The notes: generated by a model from the sequence alone, not told the origin. Counted from the first letter of the stretch, positions 1 through 8,681 are shown. The stretch: 64,000 bases of DNA from Streptomyces caeruleatus (GCF_001514235.1 NZ_KQ948939.1:51612-115611), one strand, 5' to 3'. Made by a program: numbers and translations.

Positions 1-157
1 CGAGCGTGAGCGGCGCGCACTCCGGGTCGACGGCGGCGGCGGGGCCGGCCCCGGTCAGGGTCACCAGTGAGGCGAAGAGTGAGACAACAGCGGCGAAGGC
101 GGTCGGCAGCAGCGCCGGCCGCCTCCGTCTCGCGGACGGACAGGCGTCCTCGGGCAA
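1..157 (-). CDS. Exported protein, N-terminal fragment (runs off the window edge)
   Basis: Only the first 52 codons are present. I see a TTG start (155-157) preceded by an AGGGGGGAT ribosome binding site and an in-frame stop just upstream, so this start is well supported. The peptide has a classical Sec signal: a basic n-region (SARRRRP), a hydrophobic core (LLPTAFAAVVSLFASLVTL) and an AGPAAAVDPE cleavage-like site, followed by a Cys in the mature part. The function of the mature protein lies outside the window. It was too short for an automatic ORF cut-off but reads as real. Confidence 0.6.
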   Translation of the reverse strand, partial: MPEDACPSARRRRPALLPTAFAAVVSLFASLVTLTGAGPAAAVDPECAPLTL

Positions 158-244
158 CGGATCCCCCCTGGATCACGAGTAGTTGAGGGGATCGTCGCAC
201 ACGGGTACGACAACGCACACACGAGATCCCGGGCGCCGGCCGGC

Positions 245-1651
245 TCAGTCCCGCCCGGCCACCTTGTCCGCCACCCGCGCCAGCCGCGACGCCTGCGCCG
301 CCCCGCTGCCCTGCTCCCTGCGGTCGGCGGCCCGGTAGGTGGCGTACAGCCCCTGCACGCCCAGCCAGCGCAAGGGCTCCGGCTCCCACTTGCGCACCTT
401 GTGCCCGACCCACGGCAGGTCGAGGAGTTCGGTGCGCACACCCTGTCCCGAGTCCTGCTGGACGAGGTCCCGGAGCGTACGGGCGGCGAGGTTGGCGGTG
501 GCCACGCCCGAGCCGACGTAGCCGCCCGCCCAGCCGAGGCCCGTCGAGCGGTCCAGCGTGACGGTCGCGCACCAGTCGCGCGGCACGCCCAGCACACCCG
601 ACCAGGCGTGCTCGACCCGCACCCCGGCCAGCGCCGGGAAGAACCCGACGAGGATCTCCCGCAGCGCCTCGACGGTCGCCGGCTGGGTCCGGCCGTCGTT
701 GTCCGTCCTCGACCCGAACCGGTACGGCACCCCGCGCCCGCCCAGCGCGATCCGCCCGTCGGCCGTGCGCTGCGCGTACATATAGGCGTGCGCCATGTCG
801 CCCAGCGTCTCGCGCCCGTCCCAGCCGACCGACGCCCACTGCTCCGCGGTGAGCGGCTCGGTGGCGATCATCGAGGAGTTCATGGGCAGCCAGGTCCGCT
901 TCTGTCCCTTGAGGCTCGCCGTGAATCCCTCGGTGCAGCGCAGGACGTAGGGCGCGCGGACGGTGCCGTACGGGGTGACCGCGTGCTTGGGCCGGATCTC
1001 CGTGACCGGCGTCAGCTCGTGGATGGTCACGCCCAGCGCCTCGACGGCCGCCGCGAGCCCCTTGACCAGCTTCACCGGGTGCAGCCGCGCCCCGTGCGGC
1101 GTCCAGCTCGCGCCGACCGCGTCCGCCACCCGGATCCGCTCGGCGGTCTCCCGGGCCCCGTACAGCTCGCGGTCCTTCTCGCCGTACGACAGCTCGTGCG
1201 CGTGGAAGGCCTTGAGCCGCGCCAACTGCGCGGGCGTACGGGCGACTTCGAGCACCCCGCCCTGGTGGACGTCGGCGTCGATGCCCTCCGCCCCGGCGAC
1301 CCGGACGACCTCGTCGACGGTGTCGTTCATGGCCCGCTGGAGCCGTACGGCCGCCTCGTGGCCGTGCAGTCTCGCGTACCGGCCGCGGCCCGCGATGCCG
1401 TTGTACAGCCAGCCGCCGTTGCGTCCCGAGGCCCCGTAGCCGCAGAACTTCTGCTCCAGGACGGTGATCCGCAGGAAGGGGACGGCCTTCTTCAGGTAGT
1501 ACGCGGTCCACAGTCCCGTGTAACCGCCGCCCACGATCACCACGTCCGCGGAGGTGTCCCCCGCGAGCGGTTCGCGGACCGCGGGGAGGCCGTCGTCCGC
1601 GTACCAGAAGGAGATGGCGCCGTTCACGGCACCGCTGACCGAGCTGCTCAT
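245..1651 (-). CDS. FAD-dependent oxidoreductase, DAO (glycine/D-amino-acid oxidase) superfamily
   Basis: 468 residues. A Rossmann dinucleotide site VIVGGGYTGLWTAYYL lies near residues 38-53, followed by GYGASGRNGGW, the pattern of DAO-fold enzymes of the puuB/ordL kind that oxidise amines or amino acids with FAD. The C-terminal GGYVGSGVATANLAARTL segment is the second FAD-contacting motif. There is no signal peptide, so it is probably cytoplasmic. The ATG at 1649-1651 is taken as the start. It is divergent from the kinase-like gene at 1706, with only 54 bases between them. The substrate cannot be told from the sequence. Confidence 0.85.
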   Translation of the reverse strand: MSSSVSGAVNGAISFWYADDGLPAVREPLAGDTSADVVIVGGGYTGLWTAYYLKKAVPFLRITVLEQKFCGYGASGRNGGWLYNGIAGRGRYARLHGHEAAVRLQRAMNDTVDEVVRVAGAEGIDADVHQGGVLEVARTPAQLARLKAFHAHELSYGEKDRELYGARETAERIRVADAVGASWTPHGARLHPVKLVKGLAAAVEALGVTIHELTPVTEIRPKHAVTPYGTVRAPYVLRCTEGFTASLKGQKRTWLPMNSSMIATEPLTAEQWASVGWDGRETLGDMAHAYMYAQRTADGRIALGGRGVPYRFGSRTDNDGRTQPATVEALREILVGFFPALAGVRVEHAWSGVLGVPRDWCATVTLDRSTGLGWAGGYVGSGVATANLAARTLRDLVQQDSGQGVRTELLDLPWVGHKVRKWEPEPLRWLGVQGLYATYRAADRREQGSGAAQASRLARVADKVAGRD

Positions 1652-1692
1652 GGGAGGACGTTAATTGGCATGAGCGGTTTCCGGGAGCCCAG

Positions 1693-1698
1693 TAGGGT
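1693..1698 (+). promoter_or_regulatory. Probable -10 hexamer TAGGGT for a leaderless transcript
   Basis: TAGGGT ends seven bases before the GTG at 1706, the spacing expected if transcription starts on the start codon. No convincing -35 is seen. This decides the start of the next gene over the ATG at 1670, which has a GGGAGGA 11 bases upstream and is the alternative. Confidence 0.45.
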
Positions 1699-1705
1699 CC
1701 GAAAG

Positions 1706-2593
1706 GTGATCGACATTCCGCAGGAGCTCGCCGCATCACAGCAGGAGTACAACGGGGAAGCGGGCCGCGCGTACATCGCCGGACTTCCCGCCCTGACCGC
1801 CGCCTTCCTCGACCGCTGGGAACTGAAGGCCGACGGCCGCCCGATGCACGGGGTCAGCGCCCTGGTCCTCCCGGTCCTCCGCCGCGACGGCACCCCCGCC
1901 GTCCTGAAACTGCAGCTCCTCGACGAGGAGACCGCGGGCGAGCCGGTGGCCCTGCGCGCCTGGGACGGCGACGGGGCGGTCCGTCTCCTCGACCACGACG
2001 AGGCCACCGGCACCATGCTCCTCGAACGCCTCGACTCCTCCCGCATGCTCGCCCACCACCCGGACGTCCACGAGTCCGTCCTGGTCATCGCCCACCTGCT
2101 GGCCCACCTCACGTCCTTCCCCGCCCCCGCCGGGCTGCGCCACCTCGGCGACATCGCGCGGGAGATGCTGGAGCAGACCCCCGACGCCCTGAAGCTCATC
2201 GCGGACCCGGAGGCCCGCCGTATCGTCGCCGACTGCGCCGCCGCGGTCCGCGAGGTCATCGACACCCCCGGCGACCGCCTCCTGCACTGGGACCTCCACG
2301 ACGAGAACGTCCTCGCCTCCGAACGCGCCCCCTGGCTCGCCATCGACCCCAAGCCCCTGACCGGCGACCCCGCCTTCGAACTGTGGCCCGCCCTCGCCAA
2401 CCGCTTCGACCCCGCCGACATCCTCTGGCGCTTCGACGCCATGACCGACGTACTGTCCCTGGACCGAGCCCACGCCCGCGCCTGGACCTACGGCCGACTC
2501 CTCCAGAACTGCCTCTGGGACATCGAGGACGGCCGCCCGCTGGACGAGGAGCAACTGGAAATCGCGAGGCGGCTTCGCGACCGCGCAAGCTAG
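1706..2593 (+). CDS. Aminoglycoside/hydroxyurea phosphotransferase-family protein
   Basis: About 295 residues from the GTG start. The kinase-fold catalytic signature LLHWDLHDENVL is present, followed by the Mg-binding-loop equivalent WLAIDPKPLTGDPAFEL. That WDxHDxN pattern and the N-terminal VIDIPQELAAS are typical of the APH(6)/hydroxyurea phosphotransferase family in Streptomyces, which phosphorylate small hydroxylated molecules with ATP. The substrate is unknown and a resistance role is not implied. Nine bases separate it from the acetyltransferase downstream. An ATG at 1670 is an alternative start. Confidence 0.8.
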   Translation: MIDIPQELAASQQEYNGEAGRAYIAGLPALTAAFLDRWELKADGRPMHGVSALVLPVLRRDGTPAVLKLQLLDEETAGEPVALRAWDGDGAVRLLDHDEATGTMLLERLDSSRMLAHHPDVHESVLVIAHLLAHLTSFPAPAGLRHLGDIAREMLEQTPDALKLIADPEARRIVADCAAAVREVIDTPGDRLLHWDLHDENVLASERAPWLAIDPKPLTGDPAFELWPALANRFDPADILWRFDAMTDVLSLDRAHARAWTYGRLLQNCLWDIEDGRPLDEEQLEIARRLRDRAS

Positions 2594-2602
2594 CCTGCGC
2601 CC

Positions 2603-3091
2603 ATGATCCGACCCGCCACGCCCGCTGACGTCCCCGCCATCCACACCCTCGTCCGAGAACTCGCCGAGTACGAGAAGGCGCTGGAGGAGGCGAAGGCGAC
2701 CGAGGAGCAGCTCCACACGGCCCTCTTCGGCGACCACCCGGCCGCCTACGCGCACATCGCGGCCGACGACACGACCGGCGAGACCGTCGGCTGTGCGATC
2801 TGGTTCCTGAACTTCTCCACCTGGCGCGGCGTCCACGGCATCTACCTGGAGGACCTCTACGTCCGCCCCACCGCCCGGGGCGCCGGCCACGGCAAGGCCC
2901 TGCTCACCGAACTGGCCCGGCTGTGCGTCGAGCGCGGCTACCAGCGCCTGGAGTGGTCCGTCCTGAACTGGAACGCACCCTCCATCGCCTTCTACGAGGC
3001 ACTCGGCGCCCGCCCCCAGGACGAGTGGACGGTGTACCGCCTGACGGACGAGGCGCTGACGCAGCTGGGCGGCGGCCTTCCGCAGGCGTGA
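2603..3091 (+). CDS. GNAT acetyltransferase, diamine/spermidine acetyltransferase-like
   Basis: 162 residues, a single GNAT domain. The acetyl-CoA binding motif A is GIYLEDLYVRPTARGAGHGK, with the R-x-x-G-x-G/A loop, and motif B is NWNAPSIAFYEALGA. The length and the LEDLYVRP block resemble the SSAT-like family that acetylates polyamines or related amines. No Shine-Dalgarno precedes the ATG, but TAGCCT at 2591-2596 sits six bases upstream, so it may be made from its own leaderless transcript as well as by read-through from the kinase-like gene. Confidence 0.8.
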   Translation: MIRPATPADVPAIHTLVRELAEYEKALEEAKATEEQLHTALFGDHPAAYAHIAADDTTGETVGCAIWFLNFSTWRGVHGIYLEDLYVRPTARGAGHGKALLTELARLCVERGYQRLEWSVLNWNAPSIAFYEALGARPQDEWTVYRLTDEALTQLGGGLPQA

Positions 3092-3112
3092 CTGTCCCCA
3101 ACTGGCAACAGC

Positions 3113-4201
3113 GTGAACTTCATCCCCGGCCTCGAACTCTCCCGCCGCTTCTACACCGACGCCGTACGCCCCCTGCTGGAGAAGGCCGCCCCGGGCGTCC
3201 CCCACTCCGCCGCCCGCATCGGCAGCGGATCCGAGGTCCTCGGCTACGACACCCCGCGCTCGGCCGACCACGAGTGGGGCCCGCGGCTCCAGGTCTTCCT
3301 GCACCACCACGACGTGCCCCGGCACGCGGCCCGGATCACACACATGCTCGCCGAGCACCTCCCGAAGACGTTCCTGGGCCACCCGACCAACTTCGCGCCC
3401 ACCGGGGAGTCCCGCGACATCCGCGTCATGCGGCTCACCGACGGCCCCGTCCACCACCGCGTCGAAGTGACCGGCACCTCCACCTGGTTCACCGACACCC
3501 TCGGCTTCGACCCGGCGCAGGGCATCACCCCGGCCGACTGGCTGGCCGTACCCGGTCAGCTGCTCGCCGAGGTCACCGCGGGTGCCGTGTTCCACGACGG
3601 TCTGCACACCCTGACCCCGTTACGCCGGGCACTGCGCTGGTACCCCCACGACGTCTGGCTGTACGTCCTGGCCTGCCAGTGGCAGCGCGTCGCGCAGGAG
3701 GAGGCCTTCGTGGGCCGCGCCGGCGAGGTCGGCGACGAACTGGGCTCGGCCGTCACCGCAGCCCGCCTGGCCCGCGACCTGATGCGGCTGTGCCTGCTGA
3801 TGGACCGCCGCTACCCGCCGTACGGCAAATGGCTCGGCACCGCCTTCGCCCGCACGGCCGCCGGGCCCCGCCTCACCCCCGTGCTCACGACCGCGCTCGC
3901 CGCCACGGACTGGCACACCCGCGAACGTCACCTCGTCCACGCGTACGAGATCGTCGCGCACCAGCACAACCAGCTCGGCCTGACCGACCGCGTCGACCCG
4001 GCCACGCGCCCGTACCACTCCAGACCCTTCCAGGTCCTGCGCGCCGACCGCTTCGCCGCGGCCCTGACCGCCCGCATCACCGACCCGGCCCTCAAGGACC
4101 TGCCGCTCGTCGGCGCGGTGGACCAGTTCGTCGACAGTACGGACGTCCTGTGCCGCCCGGAGTCGGCCCGCACCCTGAGTCACGACGTACGCAAGCCCTG
4201 A
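3113..4201 (+). CDS. DUF4037 protein, nucleotidyltransferase-like
   Basis: 362 residues from a GTG. The N-terminus carries ARIGSGSEVLGYDTPRSADH followed by EWGPR. The G-S...D...S-x-D-H-x-W-G-P-R pattern is the mark of DUF4037 proteins, which resemble polymerase-beta-type nucleotidyltransferases. The rest is helical, with conserved Trp and His residues (WLYVLACQWQRVAQEEAF). It starts 21 bases after the GNAT gene and probably belongs to the same transcript. Biochemical activity for the family is not established as far as I know, so the function stays open. Confidence 0.75.
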   Translation: MNFIPGLELSRRFYTDAVRPLLEKAAPGVPHSAARIGSGSEVLGYDTPRSADHEWGPRLQVFLHHHDVPRHAARITHMLAEHLPKTFLGHPTNFAPTGESRDIRVMRLTDGPVHHRVEVTGTSTWFTDTLGFDPAQGITPADWLAVPGQLLAEVTAGAVFHDGLHTLTPLRRALRWYPHDVWLYVLACQWQRVAQEEAFVGRAGEVGDELGSAVTAARLARDLMRLCLLMDRRYPPYGKWLGTAFARTAAGPRLTPVLTTALAATDWHTRERHLVHAYEIVAHQHNQLGLTDRVDPATRPYHSRPFQVLRADRFAAALTARITDPALKDLPLVGAVDQFVDSTDVLCRPESARTLSHDVRKP

Positions 4202-5460
4202 CCGGCCCGCACGGCCGGCCCGTCGCACGCCGCGAGCGCTTCGAGCTCCCGGACGACCGCCGCGCCGATCAGCTCGGCGTCACCGGCCCGCCCGTGGCTG
4301 ACGACCGTGAGCGTGTAGGCGTCGGCGGTGTGGACGAGGCAGAGGTTCGCCGTGCCGGGAGGGGACAGCTGCGGCAGGGGGACGACCCGGGCCAGGGGGC
4401 GGCCGTGCAGACGACTGGGGTGGTCCCGCCACTTGAAGGCGGTGCACAGGCTGGTGGTGAGTTCGGGCCGGGCCAGTCGCCGGGCCATCACCCCGGCCAG
4501 CCACGGCACGGCACGCGCGGCACCCTGCAGCGCGGGAAGGATCGCGCGGTGGGCGTCGCAGCGCCGGCCGAACCCCCCGACCTGGTCCTGGCAGGCCGCG
4601 AGCCGCGCCACGGGGGACTCCAGATCGACGGGCAGCGGCATCCGCAGCACGGTGACGCCGTTGCCGAGCTGCTGCGCGCTGCGACGGGTCCGCAGGTCGA
4701 CCGGGACCGTGGCGTAGAAGGGGTGCGATCCCTTCGGCCAGGCCCGCGGCGGCCCGTGGCAGACCCGCAGGGCACCGGCGTACGTACTCAGCAGCAGCTC
4801 GTTGAGAGTCGCCCCCCGCCCGTCGGCCGGCTGCCGGCGTGCCGTACGCATCACCTGCGGATCGAGCTCCACGACCGCGACCGACGGCCGCGCCTCGTCG
4901 GGGGAAGCCGTGGGCAGCGGCCGTCCGAGCGCCCCGATCCGGCGCAACTCCCGGCCCACGTCCGCCGCGCTGACGGCCGGCCGCCGCCGTACGGTCGCGG
5001 TCGGGTCCGCCGCGGCCGGCCCGCGCGGCGGCAGCGGCGGTACGGCGTCGTCCATCAGCAGCCGGAAGACCGTCTCCAGCGATCTGCCGTCCAGCAGCGC
5101 GTGATGCGCGAACAGCACGAGGGCGTCGCCCGCGACCAGCAGCCGCCACAGCGGCCGTTCGGGCGGCAGCAGCCGGCTCACGCCGTCGGCGAGCAGGGAC
5201 CGCAGATCCTGGTCCGTGGTGGTGATGTGCGCGCCGGCGTCGAACGGCCGGGCGGTCTCCCAGCGGTGGCCCGACAGCGCCCCCGACCCGGTGGGCGGCC
5301 GCAGGACCAGGCTCATCCGCTCCAGCCCGCCCCACCGTTCACGGACCCGGGCCCGCACCCGCTCCAGGTCGAGCGGCTCGCCGGGGAACACCCCGGCGAT
5401 ACCGATCGTCCCCGGCAGCCCGTTGCGCAGATGCCCTTCGTCGATGGCCGTCAGCCTCAT
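4180..5460 (-). CDS. WS/DGAT-like acyltransferase (condensation fold), paralog 1
   Basis: 426 residues. The catalytic HHxxxDG motif is intact (AHHALLDGRS, His119-His120, Asp124). Downstream blocks match the wax-ester-synthase/diacylglycerol-acyltransferase layout: GATLNELLLSTYAGAL, ATVPVDLRTRR, LGNGVTVLRMPLPVDLESPV. These enzymes transfer an acyl group from a thioester to an alcohol or amine. The ATG overlaps the stop of the ketosynthase gene (5457-5460), so translation is coupled. It is the last gene of a cassette with a KS, an ACP and a second copy of itself. Its 3' end overlaps the convergent DUF4037 gene by 22 bases. Confidence 0.75.
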   Translation of the reverse strand: MRLTAIDEGHLRNGLPGTIGIAGVFPGEPLDLERVRARVRERWGGLERMSLVLRPPTGSGALSGHRWETARPFDAGAHITTTDQDLRSLLADGVSRLLPPERPLWRLLVAGDALVLFAHHALLDGRSLETVFRLLMDDAVPPLPPRGPAAADPTATVRRRPAVSAADVGRELRRIGALGRPLPTASPDEARPSVAVVELDPQVMRTARRQPADGRGATLNELLLSTYAGALRVCHGPPRAWPKGSHPFYATVPVDLRTRRSAQQLGNGVTVLRMPLPVDLESPVARLAACQDQVGGFGRRCDAHRAILPALQGAARAVPWLAGVMARRLARPELTTSLCTAFKWRDHPSRLHGRPLARVVPLPQLSPPGTANLCLVHTADAYTLTVVSHGRAGDAELIGAAVVRELEALAACDGPAVRAGQGLRTS

Positions 5461-6674
5461 GTGCCACAGCCGTGGGGCGAGTCGAACACGACACAGGCGT
5501 TGTGGCCGCCGAAGGCGAAGCTGTTGCTGATCACCGGCCCGTCCGGGATCTTGCGCGGCTCCCCGACGACCATGTCCAGCTCGCACCGGGGATCCAGCCG
5601 GGTGAGATGCGCGGTCGGCGGCGCGAGCCCCTCCCGCACGGACAGCGCGGTGATCACGGCCTCCAGCGCCCCCGCCAGCCCCAGCCCGTGCCCGGTCACG
5701 GCCTTGGGCGCGGTGACCGGCACGGCGCGCGGGCCGAACAGCGCGCTGATGGCCTGCGCCTCGGCGAGGTCGTTCAGCTCGGTGCCGGTGCCGTGCGCGT
5801 TGACATGGGTGACGGCGTCCGCGGTCGAACCGGCGTCGGCGAGCGCCTGCTCCATGCACGCCCGGGCCCCCGACCCGTCGGGGTGCGGTGCCGTCAGGTG
5901 GAAGGCGTCGGACGTACGCCCGTACCCGGTGAGCGTGGCGTGGACTCGGGCGCCCCGCGCGCGGGCGAGGTCCAGCCGCTCCAGCACCAGGAACGCCGCC
6001 CCTTCGGCGAGGACGAACCCCTGCCGCCCGACGTCGAACGGCCGTGACGCGGAAGCGGGATCCTCGCACGCGGTGACCATCGCCCCGGCCCGCCCGAACG
6101 CCAACGCGGTCGTCGGGGTCAGCGGACTGTCATGGCCCCCGGCCACCACCACGTCCGCGCACCCCGCCCGGATCATCTGCATGGCCTCGCCCACGGCATG
6201 CGTACCGGAGGCACAGGCGGTGGAGACCGTCAGGCTGGGCCCGGTGATCCCGAGCCTGGCGCTGATCCAGTACGCGCCCGCGTTGTTCATCAGCCGGGGC
6301 GCGTAGAGCACGTCGGGCTGTCCGATGCCGTTCTCCTGGCTGATCACCCCGCCGTACCCGGTGCCGGTGACCACAGCCCGCCGGCCGGGACCGACGTGCA
6401 GTCCTCCGGCGTCCGCCACCGCGTCCACGGCGGCGCACACGGCCAGCTGCACCGAACGGTCCATCCGGCGCATCTCCTTGGGCGCCAGTGAGCCGGCCGG
6501 GTCGAAGGCGGTCATGGCGGACGCCGGGTACACGACCGTGCCCTCGTCGTCGAAGGCGTGCAGCCCCGTCGCGGAACGGCACCGCACGAGACTCTCCCAG
6601 AGCTCCTCGGGACTCGCCCCGGCCGCGCAGCGAACCCCGAGGCCGGTGACGGCGACGGCGGGTCGGCCGGTCAT
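5457..6674 (-). CDS. Beta-ketoacyl-ACP synthase (KAS II/FabF-type ketosynthase)
   Basis: 405 residues. The nucleophile is in VSTACASGTHA (Cys154), the first His in NAHGTGT (His294) and the second in TGHGLGLAGALE (His329, with Lys324 before it), so the Cys-His-His triad of decarboxylating ketosynthases is complete. It should condense malonyl-ACP with an acyl primer. No ketoreductase, dehydratase or chain-length-factor gene is adjacent, which differs from fatty-acid and type II polyketide loci. Its start overlaps the end of the ACP gene (6671-6674) and its end overlaps the acyltransferase start, a tight minus-strand operon. Confidence 0.9.
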   Translation of the reverse strand: MTGRPAVAVTGLGVRCAAGASPEELWESLVRCRSATGLHAFDDEGTVVYPASAMTAFDPAGSLAPKEMRRMDRSVQLAVCAAVDAVADAGGLHVGPGRRAVVTGTGYGGVISQENGIGQPDVLYAPRLMNNAGAYWISARLGITGPSLTVSTACASGTHAVGEAMQMIRAGCADVVVAGGHDSPLTPTTALAFGRAGAMVTACEDPASASRPFDVGRQGFVLAEGAAFLVLERLDLARARGARVHATLTGYGRTSDAFHLTAPHPDGSGARACMEQALADAGSTADAVTHVNAHGTGTELNDLAEAQAISALFGPRAVPVTAPKAVTGHGLGLAGALEAVITALSVREGLAPPTAHLTRLDPRCELDMVVGEPRKIPDGPVISNSFAFGGHNACVVFDSPHGCGT

Positions 6675-6946
6675 CGGGCGAGGGTGCTGTGGGCGCCGGG
6701 GGTACGCAGCCGCACGATGAGGTCGGCGACATCACCCACGGTGGACACGCCGACCTTGTCGGTCCCTCTCAGACAGACGCCGAACAACTCCTCCGAGGCC
6801 GCTTCCAGTTCGGTGATGTCCAGGCTGTCCGCGCCCAGGTCGGCGACCAGCCGAGCCTGCGGGACCACCGCCTCCGGCGGCACCGACATCACCCGCGCGC
6901 ACAGCGGGCGCAGCGCTTCCCATACGTCGCCGTGTTCCGCTTCCAT
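6671..6946 (-). CDS. Acyl carrier protein
   Basis: 91 residues. The phosphopantetheine site is LGADSLDITELEAA, with Ser41 as attachment residue, in a helical bundle of typical ACP size. The chosen ATG (6944-6946) is preceded by GGAGG seven to eight bases upstream on the minus strand. The neighbouring ketosynthase is coupled by a 4-base overlap, so this ACP is its likely partner. The C-terminal RLRTPGAHSTLAR tail is basic. It could serve either of the two flanking acyltransferases as acyl donor; that is inference. Confidence 0.88.
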   Translation of the reverse strand: MEAEHGDVWEALRPLCARVMSVPPEAVVPQARLVADLGADSLDITELEAASEELFGVCLRGTDKVGVSTVGDVADLIVRLRTPGAHSTLAR

Positions 6947-6972
6947 GCAACTGCCTCCATCTCCTGGTGCCG

Positions 6973-8250
6973 TCAGGGCACTGACGGCGTCGCCATCCCG
7001 GCCCATGTCTCGAACTCCGTGACGACCGCGTCGGCGAGCCGCTCCGCGTCGTTCGGGCGCAGGTGGCACACCACGGTGAGCGTGAACGCGTCCCCTGCCT
7101 GTGCCAGGGCGAAGCTGACCGTGCCCGGGTGCTGCAGGGGCGGCAGGCCGACCGTGCGCACGAGCCGACGGCCCTGGAAGGTGCCTGCCCCGCCGGGCCA
7201 CTTCATGGCCGTGGTCGCGGTCGCCGCGAAGCAGTTGTGCCGCCCGCGGTCGGCCAGCAGCCCGGTGACCCAGGGCCCCGTCCGGCGAACCGCTTCTGCG
7301 GCCGGGAACAACACGGTGGCGTGCGCGGCGGCCCGCTCGGGCACACCGGCCATCGCGGCCTGACCGGCCCGCAGCCGTGCCACGGGCCCGTCCACGTCGA
7401 CGGGCAGCGGAACCCGGACGACCGTGAGGGTGTTCCCGAGTTCGCCCGTGGTTGCCCCGGTGCGCAGATCGCACGGTACGGCCGTGTAGACCGGTTCGTC
7501 GCGCTGTCGCCATTGCCGCACCGGCCCGTACCGGTCCCGCACCGCCCCGGCCACGGCGCCGACCAGCAGCTCGTTCAGCGTCGCGCCCCGGCCGTCGGCC
7601 GGCTGCCGGCGGGCGGACCGGACCATGTGCGCGGGCAGTTCGCGCACCGCGACCGAGGAGCACGGCTCCCCGGGCGGCCGCATCGGAAGGGCCTGTCCCG
7701 CGGCCGCCAGCGTCATGAGCTCCCTGCCCGCCGCACGCAGGCCGACCCGCGGCGGCGGCGCCGACCGCACCGACTCCCTGGCCGCGGGGCCGTCCATCAG
7801 CGCGCGCATCAACGTCGCCAGGGACCGCCCGTCCAGCAAGGCGTGCTGGGCCACCAGCGCCAGCGCGAAGTCACCGCCGTGCGCCGCGTCCGGGACCACG
7901 TGCAGCCGCCAGGGCGGCAGCCCGCCGGTCAGCGGCCGGTCCACGCTCCGCGCCCACAGGTCGTCCAACTTGGCCGACGCCACGCCGACATGCGCACCGG
8001 GATCGAACGGCCCCGGCACCGCCCACCGCATCCGCCCGCGCCGCCCGAACAGCCCCCGCCGCACCGCCGTACCGTCGCCCCGGGGGCCGTCGAGCACGCA
8101 GTTCATCCGCTCCAGGCCCGCCCACCGCTCGGCGACACGGGCCCGCACCTGCTCCACGTCGGGCTGCTCGCCGGAGAGGACCACCGCCAGGCCGATCACA
8201 CCCGGACACCCGTTGAGCAGCAGCATCTCGTCGGCATAGGACAGTCTCAT
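6973..8250 (-). CDS. WS/DGAT-like acyltransferase, paralog 2 with altered HHxxxDG motif
   Basis: 425 residues, clearly paralogous to the protein at 4180-5460: both have RWxGLERM near residue 45, ARRQPADGRGATLNELL, PVDLRT or PCDLRT, and a GN.(L/V)TV.R(V/M)PLPVD block. The catalytic motif reads AQHALLDGRS (Gln135-His136), so the first His is replaced while the second His, the general base in the family, is kept. A GGAGAGAC sequence precedes the ATG. It is the first gene of the four-gene cassette. A hairpin just upstream (8274-8303) would separate it from the secreted-protein gene before it. Confidence 0.72.
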   Translation of the reverse strand: MRLSYADEMLLLNGCPGVIGLAVVLSGEQPDVEQVRARVAERWAGLERMNCVLDGPRGDGTAVRRGLFGRRGRMRWAVPGPFDPGAHVGVASAKLDDLWARSVDRPLTGGLPPWRLHVVPDAAHGGDFALALVAQHALLDGRSLATLMRALMDGPAARESVRSAPPPRVGLRAAGRELMTLAAAGQALPMRPPGEPCSSVAVRELPAHMVRSARRQPADGRGATLNELLVGAVAGAVRDRYGPVRQWRQRDEPVYTAVPCDLRTGATTGELGNTLTVVRVPLPVDVDGPVARLRAGQAAMAGVPERAAAHATVLFPAAEAVRRTGPWVTGLLADRGRHNCFAATATTAMKWPGGAGTFQGRRLVRTVGLPPLQHPGTVSFALAQAGDAFTLTVVCHLRPNDAERLADAVVTEFETWAGMATPSVP

Positions 8251-8273
8251 GCGGTCTCTCCGGCTCGCAGTCC

Positions 8274-8303
8274 AAACGCCCGCCCCGTGATGGAGCGGGC
8301 GTT
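8274..8303 (-). terminator. Hairpin after the 8325 gene
   Basis: An inverted repeat AACGCCCGC / GCGGGCGTT lies just downstream of the minus-strand gene ending at 8325 and just before the acyltransferase start. There is no long T tract, so termination may be partial. Confidence 0.5.
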
Positions 8304-8324
8304 GAACCGAACACTTCCTACGGT

Positions 8325-8606
8325 CTACTTGAGCGCTCCGCTGTTGCAGCCCATGTCCGAGCCGAGGTGGCTGGGCTGCGCACCCGGGGAGCCCTCACCG
8401 TTGAGCGCGTTGCCCAGCGCGCCGTTGACGAGGCCGAGGCTGCCGAGGATGTCGATGTTCATGTCGTGCGAACGGCACTCGATGCCCTGCGTGATGTCGA
8501 CGTCGTGGGCCATCGCCTCACCGTGGGCGGCGGCGGTGCCGGCGCCGAACGAGCCGACGCTGCCGAGGACGGCGCCCACGAGGGCGACCTTGTGAAGCTT
8601 GCGCAT
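8325..8606 (-). CDS. Small exported protein, family A (with 10553 and 11104)
   Basis: 93 residues. The signal peptide MRKLHKVALVGAVLGS ends near AGTAAAHG. The mature part has a Cys-Arg-Ser-His-Asp block, then NIDILGSLGLVNGALGNALN, GEGSPGAQ, and a closing LGSDMGCNSGALK. The same order occurs in the products at 10553 and 11104. Two Cys could form one disulfide. The hydrophobic Gly/Asn/Leu core is loosely reminiscent of chaplins, but the chaplin sequence signature itself is absent. An AACGGAGAAGAA site precedes the ATG. It lies 75 bases after the repeat-protein gene at 8682, so the two may be cotranscribed. Function unknown. Confidence 0.7.
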   Translation of the reverse strand: MRKLHKVALVGAVLGSVGSFGAGTAAAHGEAMAHDVDITQGIECRSHDMNIDILGSLGLVNGALGNALNGEGSPGAQPSHLGSDMGCNSGALK

Positions 8607-8681
8607 TTCTTCTCCGTTGGTCGAGCAGATGGGGTGTGCGGGAGATCGAGCGGGGAGGCGTGACACGTACGGCCCGCTCCG

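Noticed and set aside
401..1669. Long open frame running antisense to the FAD oxidoreductase and into the phosphotransferase gene
   Set aside because: It is a high-GC shadow frame: Arg/Pro/Gly-rich composition and no domain until the real start near 1706.
1736..3607. 623-codon minus-strand frame opposite the kinase-like, GNAT and DUF4037 genes
   Set aside because: Gly/Val/Glu-rich with no motifs, antisense to three genes that have clear families.
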